Assembly (NCBI RefSeq): GCF_001590795.1
Contig: NZ_JXDL01000001.1
Span: 2,460,834-2,514,702, forward strand
Direction of reading: 5' to 3'
DNA length: 53,869 nucleotides
Source: Bradyrhizobium sp. AT1
GTDB taxonomy: Bacteria > Pseudomonadota > Alphaproteobacteria > Rhizobiales > Xanthobacteraceae
The position numbers and the translations under genes were made by a program. Numbering within the stretch: the stretch's first letter is position 1; the number at the start of each line of letters is the position of its first letter. The notes beneath the pieces were generated by a model, which did no database searches, was not told where the DNA came from, and saw only the letters and a program-made list of their open reading frames with translations. Of the stretch, positions 26,380 through 34,289 are shown in pieces.

Positions 26380-27210
26380 CTACTTCACCGCGCCGAAGGT
26401 GAGCCCGCGCACGAGCTGCTTCTGGCTGAACCAACCGAGGACGAGAATGGGTGCGATCGCCAGCGTCGAAGCCGCCGACAGCTTTGCCCAGAACAGCCCT
26501 TCCGGGCTGGAATAGGAGGCAATGAAGGTGGTGAGCGGCGCCGCGTTCGAGGTCGACAGATTGAGCGTCCAGAACGCCTCGTTCCAGGCGAGGATCAGGT
26601 TCAGCAGCATCGTGGACGCCAGCCCCGGGATCGCCATCGGCGTCAGCACATAGACCAGCTCGCGGCCGATGGTGGCGCCGTCCATGCGCGCAGCCTCGAG
26701 AATGTCGCGCGGGATCTCCTTGAAGTAGGTGAAGAGCATCCAGATGACGATCGGCAAGTTGCCGAGGCACAGGATGAAGACGAGGCCGATGCGGGAATCG
26801 AGCAGACCGAAGCTCTTGTAGATCAGGTAGATCGGCACCAAGACGCCGACCGGCGGCATCATCTTGGTCGAGAGCATCCAGAGCAGGATGTCCTTGGTGC
26901 GCTTGGTCGGCGAGAACGCCATCGACCAGGCCGCTGGAACGGCTATCAGGAGAGCGATGAGCGTCGAGCCGCCGGCGATGATGATCGAGTTCATCGCGTG
27001 ATGAAGATAGTCGCTGCGCTCCTGCACCGTCGCGTAATTCTCGGTGGTCCAGTGGAAGAACAGGAAGGACGGCGGGATCGCAAAGGCTTCCAGCTCGGTC
27101 TTGAAGCTCGCCAGCACCATCCAGAGGATCGGGAAGAAGATCACGAAGCCGAAGAACCAGGCCCCGATCGTCGAGACCACCACCTGCTGCGTCGTCGCCC
27201 TCCGTGCCAT
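26380..27210 (-). CDS. smoG: Polyol ABC transporter permease (SmoG type)
   Basis: This 276-residue, six-TM permease of the MalG/CUT1 class begins with a short basic cytoplasmic tail and TM1 (TIGAWFFGFVIFFPILWMVLASF). The periplasmic FTTENY-like segment is here FHWTTENYATV, and the EAA loop is EAARMDGATIGRELVYVLTPMAIPGL. It works with the preceding permease; the 4-bp gap between them (27211-27214) supports coupled translation. The combination with an SmoE-like binding protein supports sorbitol/mannitol or arabitol uptake. Confidence 0.9.
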   Translation of the reverse strand: MARRATTQQVVVSTIGAWFFGFVIFFPILWMVLASFKTELEAFAIPPSFLFFHWTTENYATVQERSDYLHHAMNSIIIAGGSTLIALLIAVPAAWSMAFSPTKRTKDILLWMLSTKMMPPVGVLVPIYLIYKSFGLLDSRIGLVFILCLGNLPIVIWMLFTYFKEIPRDILEAARMDGATIGRELVYVLTPMAIPGLASTMLLNLILAWNEAFWTLNLSTSNAAPLTTFIASYSSPEGLFWAKLSAASTLAIAPILVLGWFSQKQLVRGLTFGAVK

Positions 27211-27214
27211 GATC

Positions 27215-28087
27215 TCACGCCTCCAGATTGCGGCCGACGATGCGGACCAGGAAGAAGGCGACGATGTTCGCGATCACGACCGCGACGAGGCCGCCCGCCG
27301 AGGCCGTGCCGACATCATATTGAATCAGCGCCTGCGAATAGATCAGGAAGGCGATGTTGGTGGTCGACAGGCCAGGGCCGCCGCCCGTGGTGACGTAGAT
27401 CTCTGCAAAGACCGTGAGCAGGAAGATGGTCTCGATCAGGATCACCACCGTGATGGGCCGTGCCAAATGCGGCAGCGTGATGTAGATGAAGGTCGAGACC
27501 GCGCTGGCACCGTCCATCTCGGCGGCCTCTTTCTGCTCCTCGTCGAGCGATTGCAGCGCGGTGAGCAGGATCAGCGTCGCGAACGGCAGCCATTGCCACG
27601 TCACGATCAGGATGACGGCAAACAGCGGTACGTCGTTGAACCAGTCGATCGGGGTCAGGCCGAACAGCGAGGCGAGCCAGGCGAACAGGCCGGACACCGG
27701 ATGCATCAACAAATTCTTCCAGACCAGCGCGCTGACCGTCGGCATCACGAAGAACGGTGCGATCACCATCAGCCGCACGAAATTGCGTCCGATCACCGGC
27801 TGGTCCATCAACAGCGCCAAGGGAATACCGAGCAGGATCGTCAGCGCCAGCACGGAGCCGACCAGCACCAGCGTGTTCTGAAGCGAAGCCAGGAAGGCGG
27901 GATCGGTGAGGAAGTAGCGGAAGTTCTCCAGACCCACGAACGACTCGGAGCCGGGATCCAGCAGGCTGTAATGCAGGGTCGAGAAGTAGATCGTCAGCGC
28001 CAGCGGAACGATCATCCAGATGAACAGCAGCCCGACCGCCGGCGTCAGGAGCGAGCGCGCAAGGAACTGCGTCTGCCGGGTTGCCAT
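27215..28087 (-). CDS. smoF: Polyol ABC transporter permease (SmoF type)
   Basis: This 290-residue permease of the MalF/CUT1 class has six TM segments and an EAA loop EAAEMDGASAVSTFIYITLPHL. The ATG at 28087 is chosen because AAGGAGAAG lies upstream and because the longer reading to 28183 is made of dispersed-repeat sequence (28103-28159). SmoF begins directly after that repeat. Confidence 0.9.
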   Translation of the reverse strand: MATRQTQFLARSLLTPAVGLLFIWMIVPLALTIYFSTLHYSLLDPGSESFVGLENFRYFLTDPAFLASLQNTLVLVGSVLALTILLGIPLALLMDQPVIGRNFVRLMVIAPFFVMPTVSALVWKNLLMHPVSGLFAWLASLFGLTPIDWFNDVPLFAVILIVTWQWLPFATLILLTALQSLDEEQKEAAEMDGASAVSTFIYITLPHLARPITVVILIETIFLLTVFAEIYVTTGGGPGLSTTNIAFLIYSQALIQYDVGTASAGGLVAVVIANIVAFFLVRIVGRNLEA

Positions 28088-28102
28088 CTTTGGCTTCTCC
28101 TT

Positions 28103-28159
28103 CAGAGCGTTTTCGAGCGAAGTGGAGACCGGTTCGCGGGAAGAAAACGCGTCAAAATG
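28103..28159. repeat. Dispersed palindromic repeat between smoE and smoF
   Basis: This element begins CAGAGCGTTTTCGAGCGAAG and ends AAGAAAACGCGTCAAAA. Its inner arms GCGTTTTC (28107-28114) and GAAAACGC (28143-28150) are a perfect 8-bp inverted repeat. I recall near-identical copies in many Bradyrhizobium intergenic regions. It sits between the binding-protein stop (28234) and the permease start, a position suited to mRNA stabilisation or partial termination. Confidence 0.65.
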
Positions 28160-28233
28160 AAACCTCGGGAAGAAGGCGGCCATCCATGACGCCGGATGGC
28201 CGCAAGTCAGAGCTCAGGAGGAAGAGCTCGGAT

Positions 28234-29547
28234 TCACTTGATATAGCCGGCGCGCTTCATCTCGCGCTCGGTCGCCGATTGCGCCGCGGTGAGCGCGGCA
28301 TCAACCGTCATCGAGCCCGCAAGCGCGGCCGAGAATTGCTGGCCGACCTGGGTGCCGATGCCCTGGAATTCGGGGATCGCGGCGTATTGCACACCGACGT
28401 AGGGAACCGGCTTCACCGTCGGCTTGTTCGGATCGGCGGCGTCGATCGAGGCCAGCGTCAGCTTCGCGAACGGGGCGACCTTGAGATAGTCGGGGTTCTG
28501 GTAGAGCGAGGTACGCGTGCCCGGCGGCACGTTGGCCCACCCCTCCTTCGAGGCGACGAGCTTGGTGTAGTCCTTGCTGGTCGCCCAGGCGATGAACTTC
28601 TCGGCGGCTTCCGTCTTCTTGGAGCCGGCGGGAATCGCGAGGTTCCAGGCCCACAGCCAGTTGGCGTTCTTGCCGAGCCCGGTGTTGGGCGCGAGCGCAA
28701 AGCCGACCTTGTCGGCGACCTTGGAGTCCTTCGGGTTGGTGACGAAGGATGCCGCCACCGTGGCGTCGATCCACATCGCGCATTTGCCGGCATTGAACAG
28801 CGCCAGATTCTCGTTGAAGCCGTTGGAGCTCGCGCCGGGAGGGCCGGCTTCCTTCATCAGGTTGACGTAGGTCGTCAGCGTCGCCTTCCATTCCGGCGTG
28901 TTGAACTGCGGCTGCCACTTTTCGTCGAACCAGCGCGCACCGTAGGAATTGGCCATGGCCGAGAGGAACGCCATGTTCTCGCCCCAGCCGGCCTTGCCGC
29001 GGAGGCAAATGCCGTAGGTGCCGGCGGTCTTGTCGGTCAGCTTCTTGGCCGCGTCGATCACGAATTCCCAGGTCGGCTTCTCCGGCATCTTCAGGCCGGC
29101 CTTCTCGAACAGATCGGTGCGGTACATCACCATCGAGCTCTCGCCGTAGAACGGCGCGGCATAGAGCTTGCCGTCGACGGAGACCGCGTCCTTGATCTTG
29201 GGCAGCAGGTCGGCAACGTCGTAATCGGCGCCGAGATTGGCGAGCGGCACCAGCCAGCCCTTCTTGGCCCAGATCGGCACCTCGTAGGTGCCGATGGTGA
29301 GCACGTCGAACTGGCCACCCTTGGTGGCGATGTCGGTGGTAACGCGCTGGCGCAGCACGTTCTCCTCCAACGTCACCCATTTCACTGAGATGTCCGGGTT
29401 CTTCTTGGTGAATTCGGCCGTCAGCCCCTGCATGCGGATCATGTCGCCATTGTTGACGGTGGCGATCGTCAGGGTCGTTTCGGCCACCGCGGGGACGGCC
29501 AGCAAAAGTGCAGACGCGCCGCAGACGGCGCCCAGGACATGTTTCAC
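28234..29547 (-). CDS. smoE: Polyol ABC transporter substrate-binding protein (SmoE-like), GTG start
   Basis: The 437-residue product has a signal peptide (cleavage about 22/23, AVA/ETT) and a family-1 binding fold: TLTIATVNNGDMIRMQGL, WVTLEENVLRQRVTTDIATKGG, DVLTIGTYEVPIWAKKGWL and YGESSMVMYRTDL. These phrases match sorbitol/mannitol-binding proteins such as SmoE/MtlE. The start is GTG 29547 preceded by GGGAGGTCACC, a strong Shine-Dalgarno; residues up to 29652 would run through the promoter. It is first in the transport operon, and its promoter carries an element shared with the phosphatase/regulator promoter. Confidence 0.92.
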   Translation of the reverse strand: MKHVLGAVCGASALLLAVPAVAETTLTIATVNNGDMIRMQGLTAEFTKKNPDISVKWVTLEENVLRQRVTTDIATKGGQFDVLTIGTYEVPIWAKKGWLVPLANLGADYDVADLLPKIKDAVSVDGKLYAAPFYGESSMVMYRTDLFEKAGLKMPEKPTWEFVIDAAKKLTDKTAGTYGICLRGKAGWGENMAFLSAMANSYGARWFDEKWQPQFNTPEWKATLTTYVNLMKEAGPPGASSNGFNENLALFNAGKCAMWIDATVAASFVTNPKDSKVADKVGFALAPNTGLGKNANWLWAWNLAIPAGSKKTEAAEKFIAWATSKDYTKLVASKEGWANVPPGTRTSLYQNPDYLKVAPFAKLTLASIDAADPNKPTVKPVPYVGVQYAAIPEFQGIGTQVGQQFSAALAGSMTVDAALTAAQSATEREMKRAGYIK

Positions 29548-29576
29548 GGTGACCTCCCTCGAACTCGCGTTTTGAG

Positions 29577-29609
29577 CATATACCCACGCGTTGAGCGTAT
29601 GTTCAACGC
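29577..29609 (-). promoter_or_regulatory. smoE promoter/operator: shared 20-bp element plus perfect inverted repeat
   Basis: On the minus strand GCTCA-N5-TGGGTATATG occupies 29596 to 29577; TATATG could be the -10 box, with TTGAAC 18 bp upstream as -35. Overlapping it is a perfect inverted repeat GCGTTGA-N8-TCAACGC (29588-29609), and TTGAGCRTAT occurs twice, 19 bp apart (29572 and 29591). The 20-bp element recurs at 31423-31442 before the phosphatase gene, so it is probably bound by the SorC-type regulator of this locus. Confidence 0.62.
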
Positions 29610-29738
29610 AAGGAAGGACGATTGTCAAGCAGGCGTGCGGGCGTTTGCGCAACTTATGAGTGCTGCGATGCGGGAGGGGGTGGGAGTCGCCGCGCGGAGC
29701 GACGGCAGTTGCTCGGGCGGACGCGCGGCTTGCTCGAG

Positions 29739-29758
29739 CTCTCCCGCTTGCGGGAGAG
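29739..29758. repeat. REP-like GC-rich hairpin
   Basis: CTCTCCCG-CTTG-CGGGAGAG is a perfect 8-bp stem with a tetraloop, between the stop of the SorC regulator gene (29791) and the smoE promoter. It belongs to the same visual family as the palindromes at 13932, 42174 and 52023. It may end the regulator transcript. Confidence 0.6.
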
Positions 29759-29790
29759 GGAGCGCAGCGCCGCTGCCGCGCTAGCTTCGC

Positions 29791-30750
29791 CTATCGCTCC
29801 AAAATCGCCTTTGCCGTCGTCTCGTCGGTGATGAGCCCGTTGACCAGGCCGCCGCTCAGCGCCGCCGCGATCGCCATCACCTTGGCTGCACCGATCGCCG
29901 CGGCGATCGTCGTGGTCTTCGCCGGCACTTCCGGCGGGATGCTGGTGAGGCGCTTGTTGGTGCCCGACTTGAGCAGGCGCCCCTTGGAATCATAGGCCCA
30001 GCCGGTGATCTCGCCGATGGCACCGAGCCGCATCATCTCGAACAATTCGTCGCGGGTGACGAAGCCGTCGATGTGAACCTGCGCCTTCTGGTCCATCTGG
30101 CCGATGCCGACGAGGCGCAAATCCGCCTTGGCCGCAACGGCCCTCACCTTGGTGATCGGCTCGATGCGGACCATCTTGTTGCGCTCGTCCTCCGACGACA
30201 TCAGGAACGGCAGCGGCATCGGATAGTGCCGCGCGCCGGTGCGGTCGGCGAGCCGGCCGACGGTGTCGTAAAAGCTCGCCGAACCGTCGGCGGAAATGTT
30301 GCCGACCAGCGAGACGATCTGGTGATTGGGCCGGTCGATCGGCGTGACGCGCTCGACCGCGGCGCGCACCGCCCGGCCGGTGCCGAGCGCGACGATCACG
30401 GGCGTCTCCGAACGCAGCGTGGAATCGAGCAGGTTGGCGCAACGCTCGGCAATCCCCGCCGTGGCTTGTGGCGCGGCAGGATCGGCCGGCACCACCTCGC
30501 AATGCACGAGATCAAAGCGCTCCTTCAGCCGCGCCGCGAGCTCCATGCAGGCGGCGATGGGATGCTCGAGCCGGAAGGTGATGAGGCGCTCGGCGAGACA
30601 CAGCGAGACCAGCCGCTGGGCCGAGGCGCGCGAGACCTGGAGCATCTTTGCGATCTCGTCCTGGGTGTGACCGGCGATGAAATAAAGCCAGCCGGCACGC
30701 GCGGCGTCGTCGAGTCGGGATTTGTCGTTCTCGGCGGCCATGCGGCTCAC
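29791..30750 (-). CDS. smoC: SorC/DeoR-type sugar-binding transcriptional regulator of the polyol locus
   Basis: This 319-residue regulator has an N-terminal HTH (TQDEIAKMLQVSRASAQRLVSLCLAERLI, about 30-58) and a C-terminal sugar-binding domain of the SorC/CggR type (VALGTGRAVRAAVERV, GNISADGSASFYDTVGRLADRTGARHYPMPLPF). It is likely tetrameric and responds to a phosphorylated sugar or free polyol. The start is GTG 30750, overlapping the phosphatase stop as GTGA; ATG 30741 is an alternative. Gene order regulator-phosphatase-binding protein-permeases-ATPase-SDR agrees with the Rhodobacter smo operon, in which a SorC-type regulator is also present. Confidence 0.87.
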   Translation of the reverse strand: MSRMAAENDKSRLDDAARAGWLYFIAGHTQDEIAKMLQVSRASAQRLVSLCLAERLITFRLEHPIAACMELAARLKERFDLVHCEVVPADPAAPQATAGIAERCANLLDSTLRSETPVIVALGTGRAVRAAVERVTPIDRPNHQIVSLVGNISADGSASFYDTVGRLADRTGARHYPMPLPFLMSSEDERNKMVRIEPITKVRAVAAKADLRLVGIGQMDQKAQVHIDGFVTRDELFEMMRLGAIGEITGWAYDSKGRLLKSGTNKRLTSIPPEVPAKTTTIAAAIGAAKVMAIAAALSGGLVNGLITDETTAKAILER

Positions 30751-31409
30751 GCCTCCCAGAAATCGCTCATTCGCGCAAAGACCCGGTCGGCCCCCGCACC
30801 GGACAATATAGCCCGCCCATCGCGTCCGCGATAATGGCTGCCGCCGATAAATCCCCAGACGGTCATGCCGGCCGCCTTGCCCGCCTCAACGCCGCTGACG
30901 CTGTCCTCGATCACCAGCGTCCGCGCGGGTTGTATCCCCATCCTCTCTGCCGCGAGGAGAAAGAGATCGGGTGCCGGCTTGCCGTGCCTGACCATTTGCG
31001 CGGTGTAGATCCGGTCGCCGACATACGTCCGCAGGCCAGTGACATCGAGCGAGAGCGCGACGCGGTCTATGTCGCTGGACGAGGCCACGCAGAACGGCAC
31101 GGACAGGTCGGACATCACGCCGGCAATGCCGGGGATCGGCTGCAGCGAAGTTGGGAACGTCGTCAGCACCTGCGACTTCAAGCGCGGCAGAAAACCGTCC
31201 GGCAGGATCTGGCCGAGATCACGATAATGCTGCTCGATCGCCTTGGTGCTGCGTCCCAGGAAGAGCTCGAGCGCCTGCTCCTGGCTGAGCGCGATGTCGA
31301 ACTCGGCCAGCACCTCGGACAGGCACTGGCAGCTCAACAGTTCGCTGTCGACGAGCACGCCGTCGCAGTCGAAGATGATCAGATCGGGTCTTGGTCGGCC
31401 GGGATCCAT
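30747..31409 (-). CDS. HAD-superfamily sugar phosphatase (SmoP/YniC-like)
   Basis: This 220-residue subfamily IA HAD hydrolase has motif I IIFDCDGVLVDSE (nucleophile Asp14, acid Asp16), motif II in CVASSSDIDR, Lys in HGKPAPDLFL, and motif IV VIEDSVSGVEAG. It should remove phosphate from sugar or polyol phosphates, and may serve to limit accumulation of toxic sugar phosphates in this pathway. It is first in a two-gene unit with the SorC regulator (4-bp overlap 30747-30750). The shared promoter element lies only about 14 bp upstream of the ATG, so the leader must be very short if that is the -10 region. Confidence 0.87.
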   Translation of the reverse strand: MDPGRPRPDLIIFDCDGVLVDSELLSCQCLSEVLAEFDIALSQEQALELFLGRSTKAIEQHYRDLGQILPDGFLPRLKSQVLTTFPTSLQPIPGIAGVMSDLSVPFCVASSSDIDRVALSLDVTGLRTYVGDRIYTAQMVRHGKPAPDLFLLAAERMGIQPARTLVIEDSVSGVEAGKAAGMTVWGFIGGSHYRGRDGRAILSGAGADRVFARMSDFWEA

Positions 31410-31422
31410 CCGGTCATACGAT

Positions 31423-31451
31423 CATATACCCAATTGATGAGCAATAGCTCA
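31423..31451 (-). promoter_or_regulatory. Phosphatase/regulator promoter: copy of the shared 20-bp element
   Basis: The minus strand reads GCTCA-N5-TGGGTATATG from 31442 to 31423, matching all 15 fixed bases of the smoE promoter element at identical spacing. The plus strand also has a perfect inverted repeat TGAGC-AATA-GCTCA at 31438-31451 overlapping its outer end. This is the best candidate autoregulatory operator for the SorC-type regulator. Confidence 0.6.
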
Positions 31452-31484
31452 CTCTGGATCGTGACGTTCAGGGCTTTAGCGCCG

Positions 31485-33404
31485 TCAGTGCGCGACCTGG
31501 CGGTAGATCGCCGGCAGTGCCGCGGGCAGCCGCCTGATGTTGCCGACGATGGCGTAGCCGCCGCGGCCGAACAGGGTCGGGAAGTAGGATTGCGCGGTTG
31601 CGTCCACCGTCACGCCGAAGGCGGCGATGCCGAGCCGGCGCGCCTCCTGAACCGATTTGCGGGTGTCCTCGACCGCGAAGCGGCCCTCGTAGTGATCGAC
31701 GTCGTTCGGCTTGCCGTCGGTGAGCACGATCAGCAGCTTTTTGCGTTGCGGCTGGCGGGCGAGCTCGGCGGCGGCATGGCGCACCGCCGCGCCGATCCGC
31801 GTGTAATAACCGGGTCTCAGCGCCCCGATCCGGCGCTCCACCGCCCCGCTCATCGGCTCGCCGAAGGCCTTGACCGTTTCGAGCCGCACCCAGGACCGCC
31901 GGCGCGAGGTGAAGGTCAGGATGCTGTGGTGATCGCCGCAGGCCGAAAGCCCGTGGGCAAGCACCAGCAGCGCCTCCTTCTCGACGTCGAGCACGCGGTA
32001 GCCGTCGACCCAGGCGTCCGTGGACAGCGAGACGTCGACGAGCAGCGTGACGGCGAGATCGTGCCCTTGCGGGCGCATGGCGACATGGATGCGATCGAGA
32101 CCGCTGCCGCCGCTGCCGGCACGGAGATCGCATTGCGCACGCACCAGCGCGTCGAGATCGAGGTCGTGTCCGTCGGCCTGGGCGCGCATCAGCTCGTGGC
32201 GCGGCCGCAACACCTCGAATCGGCGGCGCACCTGGCGGATATGCTGGCGCATGGTGTCGTCAGGTCGCCAATCCTCGCCTTGCTCGGAGGCCGCACCCGC
32301 GAGGACGCGACAATGATCCGGCAGATAGGAGCCGCTGCGGTAGTCCCATTCGGGATAGGTCAGGTCCGCGTTCAGCCTGGATGCATCGAGGGCTTCCGGC
32401 GGCAGGTCGAGATCGAACTTGAACCGGCTCGCCGGCTTGCCAGTGCGGCGGCTGAGCGTGATCTCCTCGAGATCGTCGGCCGCCTTCTGCGCATCCTCGT
32501 CCTCGCTGTCGTCCGAGGGACGGTCGACATTGACCATTTCGGCCATCGCGAGGATCTTCTCGAAGCGATTGAGCACGAAGGGATCGCGGCGGTTGGCATT
32601 GTCCTCGCGCTCGCGGACGGCAAAGCGCTTGCGATCGTTCTCGGCCGCCGCTTCCGCGCCCGGTGCGCATTCATCCTCGCCGGCATGCGCGGGCGAGAGC
32701 TCGCGCGTCCAGCAATCCCCCCAGAGCGGGCATGGCAGGATCGAATGATAGCCCGGGGGTGCCTTGTCCGGCAGCGGGCCGGTTCCCATCATCGCCGGCC
32801 ACAGCCTGCCCGCAGGGGCCTTGCCCGCGCCGAGCAGAGCCAGCACGATCTGCTCGACCTCCTGCTCGATGCGCGGTAGAGGGCGGCAAGGCCGGGCCTC
32901 GGCCGTTGCCGCGGCGAGCTGCGCATAATCGGCGACGAGGCCGGGAAACTGCGTGAGCACCCAGACCGCTGTCTCGCTGGCCCGGCGCAACACCAGAAGA
33001 TCCCGCCGCAGTGGATCGGCTTCCGTGATCGTTTCGATCGGCGCGGCCGCGAACCACGCCGCAAGCCAGCGATAGAGCGCCGCGTTGAGCGCGCGGTCGG
33101 GAAAGATCGAGATGCGATCGGGAAGGAAAATGGTCGCGGCATCGCGGCCCGGCTGCTCCAATCGCTCGTCGCCGAGGCCGATGCGCTGGCGCCAGCCGAG
33201 ACGGTGTCCCGATTTCCTCGCACCTGCGCTTGCGATCTGCACCCCGGTCTCGCCGCCGAGCGCGCGGAACATCACCGCGAGCCGGCCCCTCACCTCGGTC
33301 AGTGCGACGGCGTGAGCGCCGTGAACCGGATAGCTCGCGGTGCCGCCGACCATCCTGTGCCAGGCGCGGCCGACCGTCTCCTCCAGTTCGAGGAAGTCGA
33401 GCAT
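31485..33404 (-). CDS. norD: Nitric oxide reductase activation protein NorD (VWA domain)
   Basis: This 639-residue protein has a C-terminal von Willebrand A domain with MIDAS motif DVSLS (457-461) and later TDGKPND. The middle contains an acidic low-complexity segment and the YPEWDYRSGSYLPDHC block typical of NorD. NorD works with the AAA ATPase NorQ to mature the NorBC enzyme, probably by inserting the non-haem iron. It is the last gene of norEFCBQD, 10 bp after norQ. Length agrees with NorD proteins from rhizobia and Paracoccus. Confidence 0.93.
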   Translation of the reverse strand: MLDFLELEETVGRAWHRMVGGTASYPVHGAHAVALTEVRGRLAVMFRALGGETGVQIASAGARKSGHRLGWRQRIGLGDERLEQPGRDAATIFLPDRISIFPDRALNAALYRWLAAWFAAAPIETITEADPLRRDLLVLRRASETAVWVLTQFPGLVADYAQLAAATAEARPCRPLPRIEQEVEQIVLALLGAGKAPAGRLWPAMMGTGPLPDKAPPGYHSILPCPLWGDCWTRELSPAHAGEDECAPGAEAAAENDRKRFAVREREDNANRRDPFVLNRFEKILAMAEMVNVDRPSDDSEDEDAQKAADDLEEITLSRRTGKPASRFKFDLDLPPEALDASRLNADLTYPEWDYRSGSYLPDHCRVLAGAASEQGEDWRPDDTMRQHIRQVRRRFEVLRPRHELMRAQADGHDLDLDALVRAQCDLRAGSGGSGLDRIHVAMRPQGHDLAVTLLVDVSLSTDAWVDGYRVLDVEKEALLVLAHGLSACGDHHSILTFTSRRRSWVRLETVKAFGEPMSGAVERRIGALRPGYYTRIGAAVRHAAAELARQPQRKKLLIVLTDGKPNDVDHYEGRFAVEDTRKSVQEARRLGIAAFGVTVDATAQSYFPTLFGRGGYAIVGNIRRLPAALPAIYRQVAH

Positions 33405-33414
33405 GGACGCGGCC

Positions 33415-34224
33415 TTACCCGATGACGGCGCGTGCGACGTCCAGCAACGCCGCCTTCACGTCGTAATCGTCGGTAAGCGGCTCGATCATGCCGGCCAGCA
33501 CGGCATCGGCGATCGGCGTGCCCGCGGCGATCAAGGTCGCGCAATAGACCACGAGCCGGGTCGAGACGCCCTCCTCCAGATCGTGGCCCTTGAGCGCGCG
33601 CAGCCGCCCAGCCAGCCCGACCAGCGGCCGCACGCGCTCGGGCGACAGCCCGCTTTCGGCGGACACGACGCCGATCTCCTGCTCTGGCGGCAGGAAGTCG
33701 AATTCAATGGCGACGAAGCGCTGCCGCGTCGAGGGTTTCAACGCCTTCAGCAGCGTCTGGTAGCCGGGATTGTAGGAGACGACGAGCATGAAGCTGTTCG
33801 GCGCGACCAGCTCCTCGCCGGTACGCTCCAGCGGCAGGATGCGGCGATCGTCGGTCAGAGGGTGCAGCACGACGGTGACGTCCTTGCGGGCCTCCACGAC
33901 CTCGTCGAGATAGCAGATACCGCCCTCGCGTACGGCGCGCGTCAGCGGACCATCGGTCCAGACGGTGTCGCCGCCCCTCAGCAGATAGCGGCCGGTGAGA
34001 TCGGCGGCCGTGAGATCGTCATGACAGGCGACGGTGTGAAGCGGCAGTCCCAGCCGCGCCGCCATGTGCGCGACGAAGCGGGTCTTGCCGCAGCCGGTCG
34101 GTCCCTTGAGCAGCACCGGCAAACGACGCCGCCAGGCATGCTCGAAAAGCTCACATTCGTTTCCGGATGGAACATAGGCCGGCAGTTCGGGGGCCGAGGT
34201 CACCGTGTGAAGGGCAGCTTTCAT
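33415..34224 (-). CDS. norQ: NorQ/CbbQ-type AAA+ ATPase for nitric oxide reductase maturation
   Basis: This 269-residue MoxR-type AAA+ ATPase has Walker A GPTGCGKT (41-48), Walker B ICYLDEVVEA, sensor 1 in FMLVVSYNPGYQ and a C-terminal helical lid. ATG 34224 is preceded by GGAG and matches the family length; the reading to 34293 has no conserved residues. It forms a ring that remodels the NorBC complex together with NorD. It lies between norB and norD. Confidence 0.94.
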   Translation of the reverse strand: MKAALHTVTSAPELPAYVPSGNECELFEHAWRRRLPVLLKGPTGCGKTRFVAHMAARLGLPLHTVACHDDLTAADLTGRYLLRGGDTVWTDGPLTRAVREGGICYLDEVVEARKDVTVVLHPLTDDRRILPLERTGEELVAPNSFMLVVSYNPGYQTLLKALKPSTRQRFVAIEFDFLPPEQEIGVVSAESGLSPERVRPLVGLAGRLRALKGHDLEEGVSTRLVVYCATLIAAGTPIADAVLAGMIEPLTDDYDVKAALLDVARAVIG

Positions 34225-34289
34225 GATGTTTCTCCGGACTTTCTTTGGCAAGCAGGCGGCCGCGGCAAACCGCGGCCGCCCTTTCACGT

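Noticed and set aside
28088..28183. N-terminal extension of SmoF
   Set aside because: It translates the dispersed repeat at 28103-28159; ATG 28087 has an excellent Shine-Dalgarno.
30834..32879. 681-codon plus-strand ORF opposite the HAD phosphatase and norD
   Set aside because: It is a shadow of two real genes on the other strand and reads through the polyol promoter.
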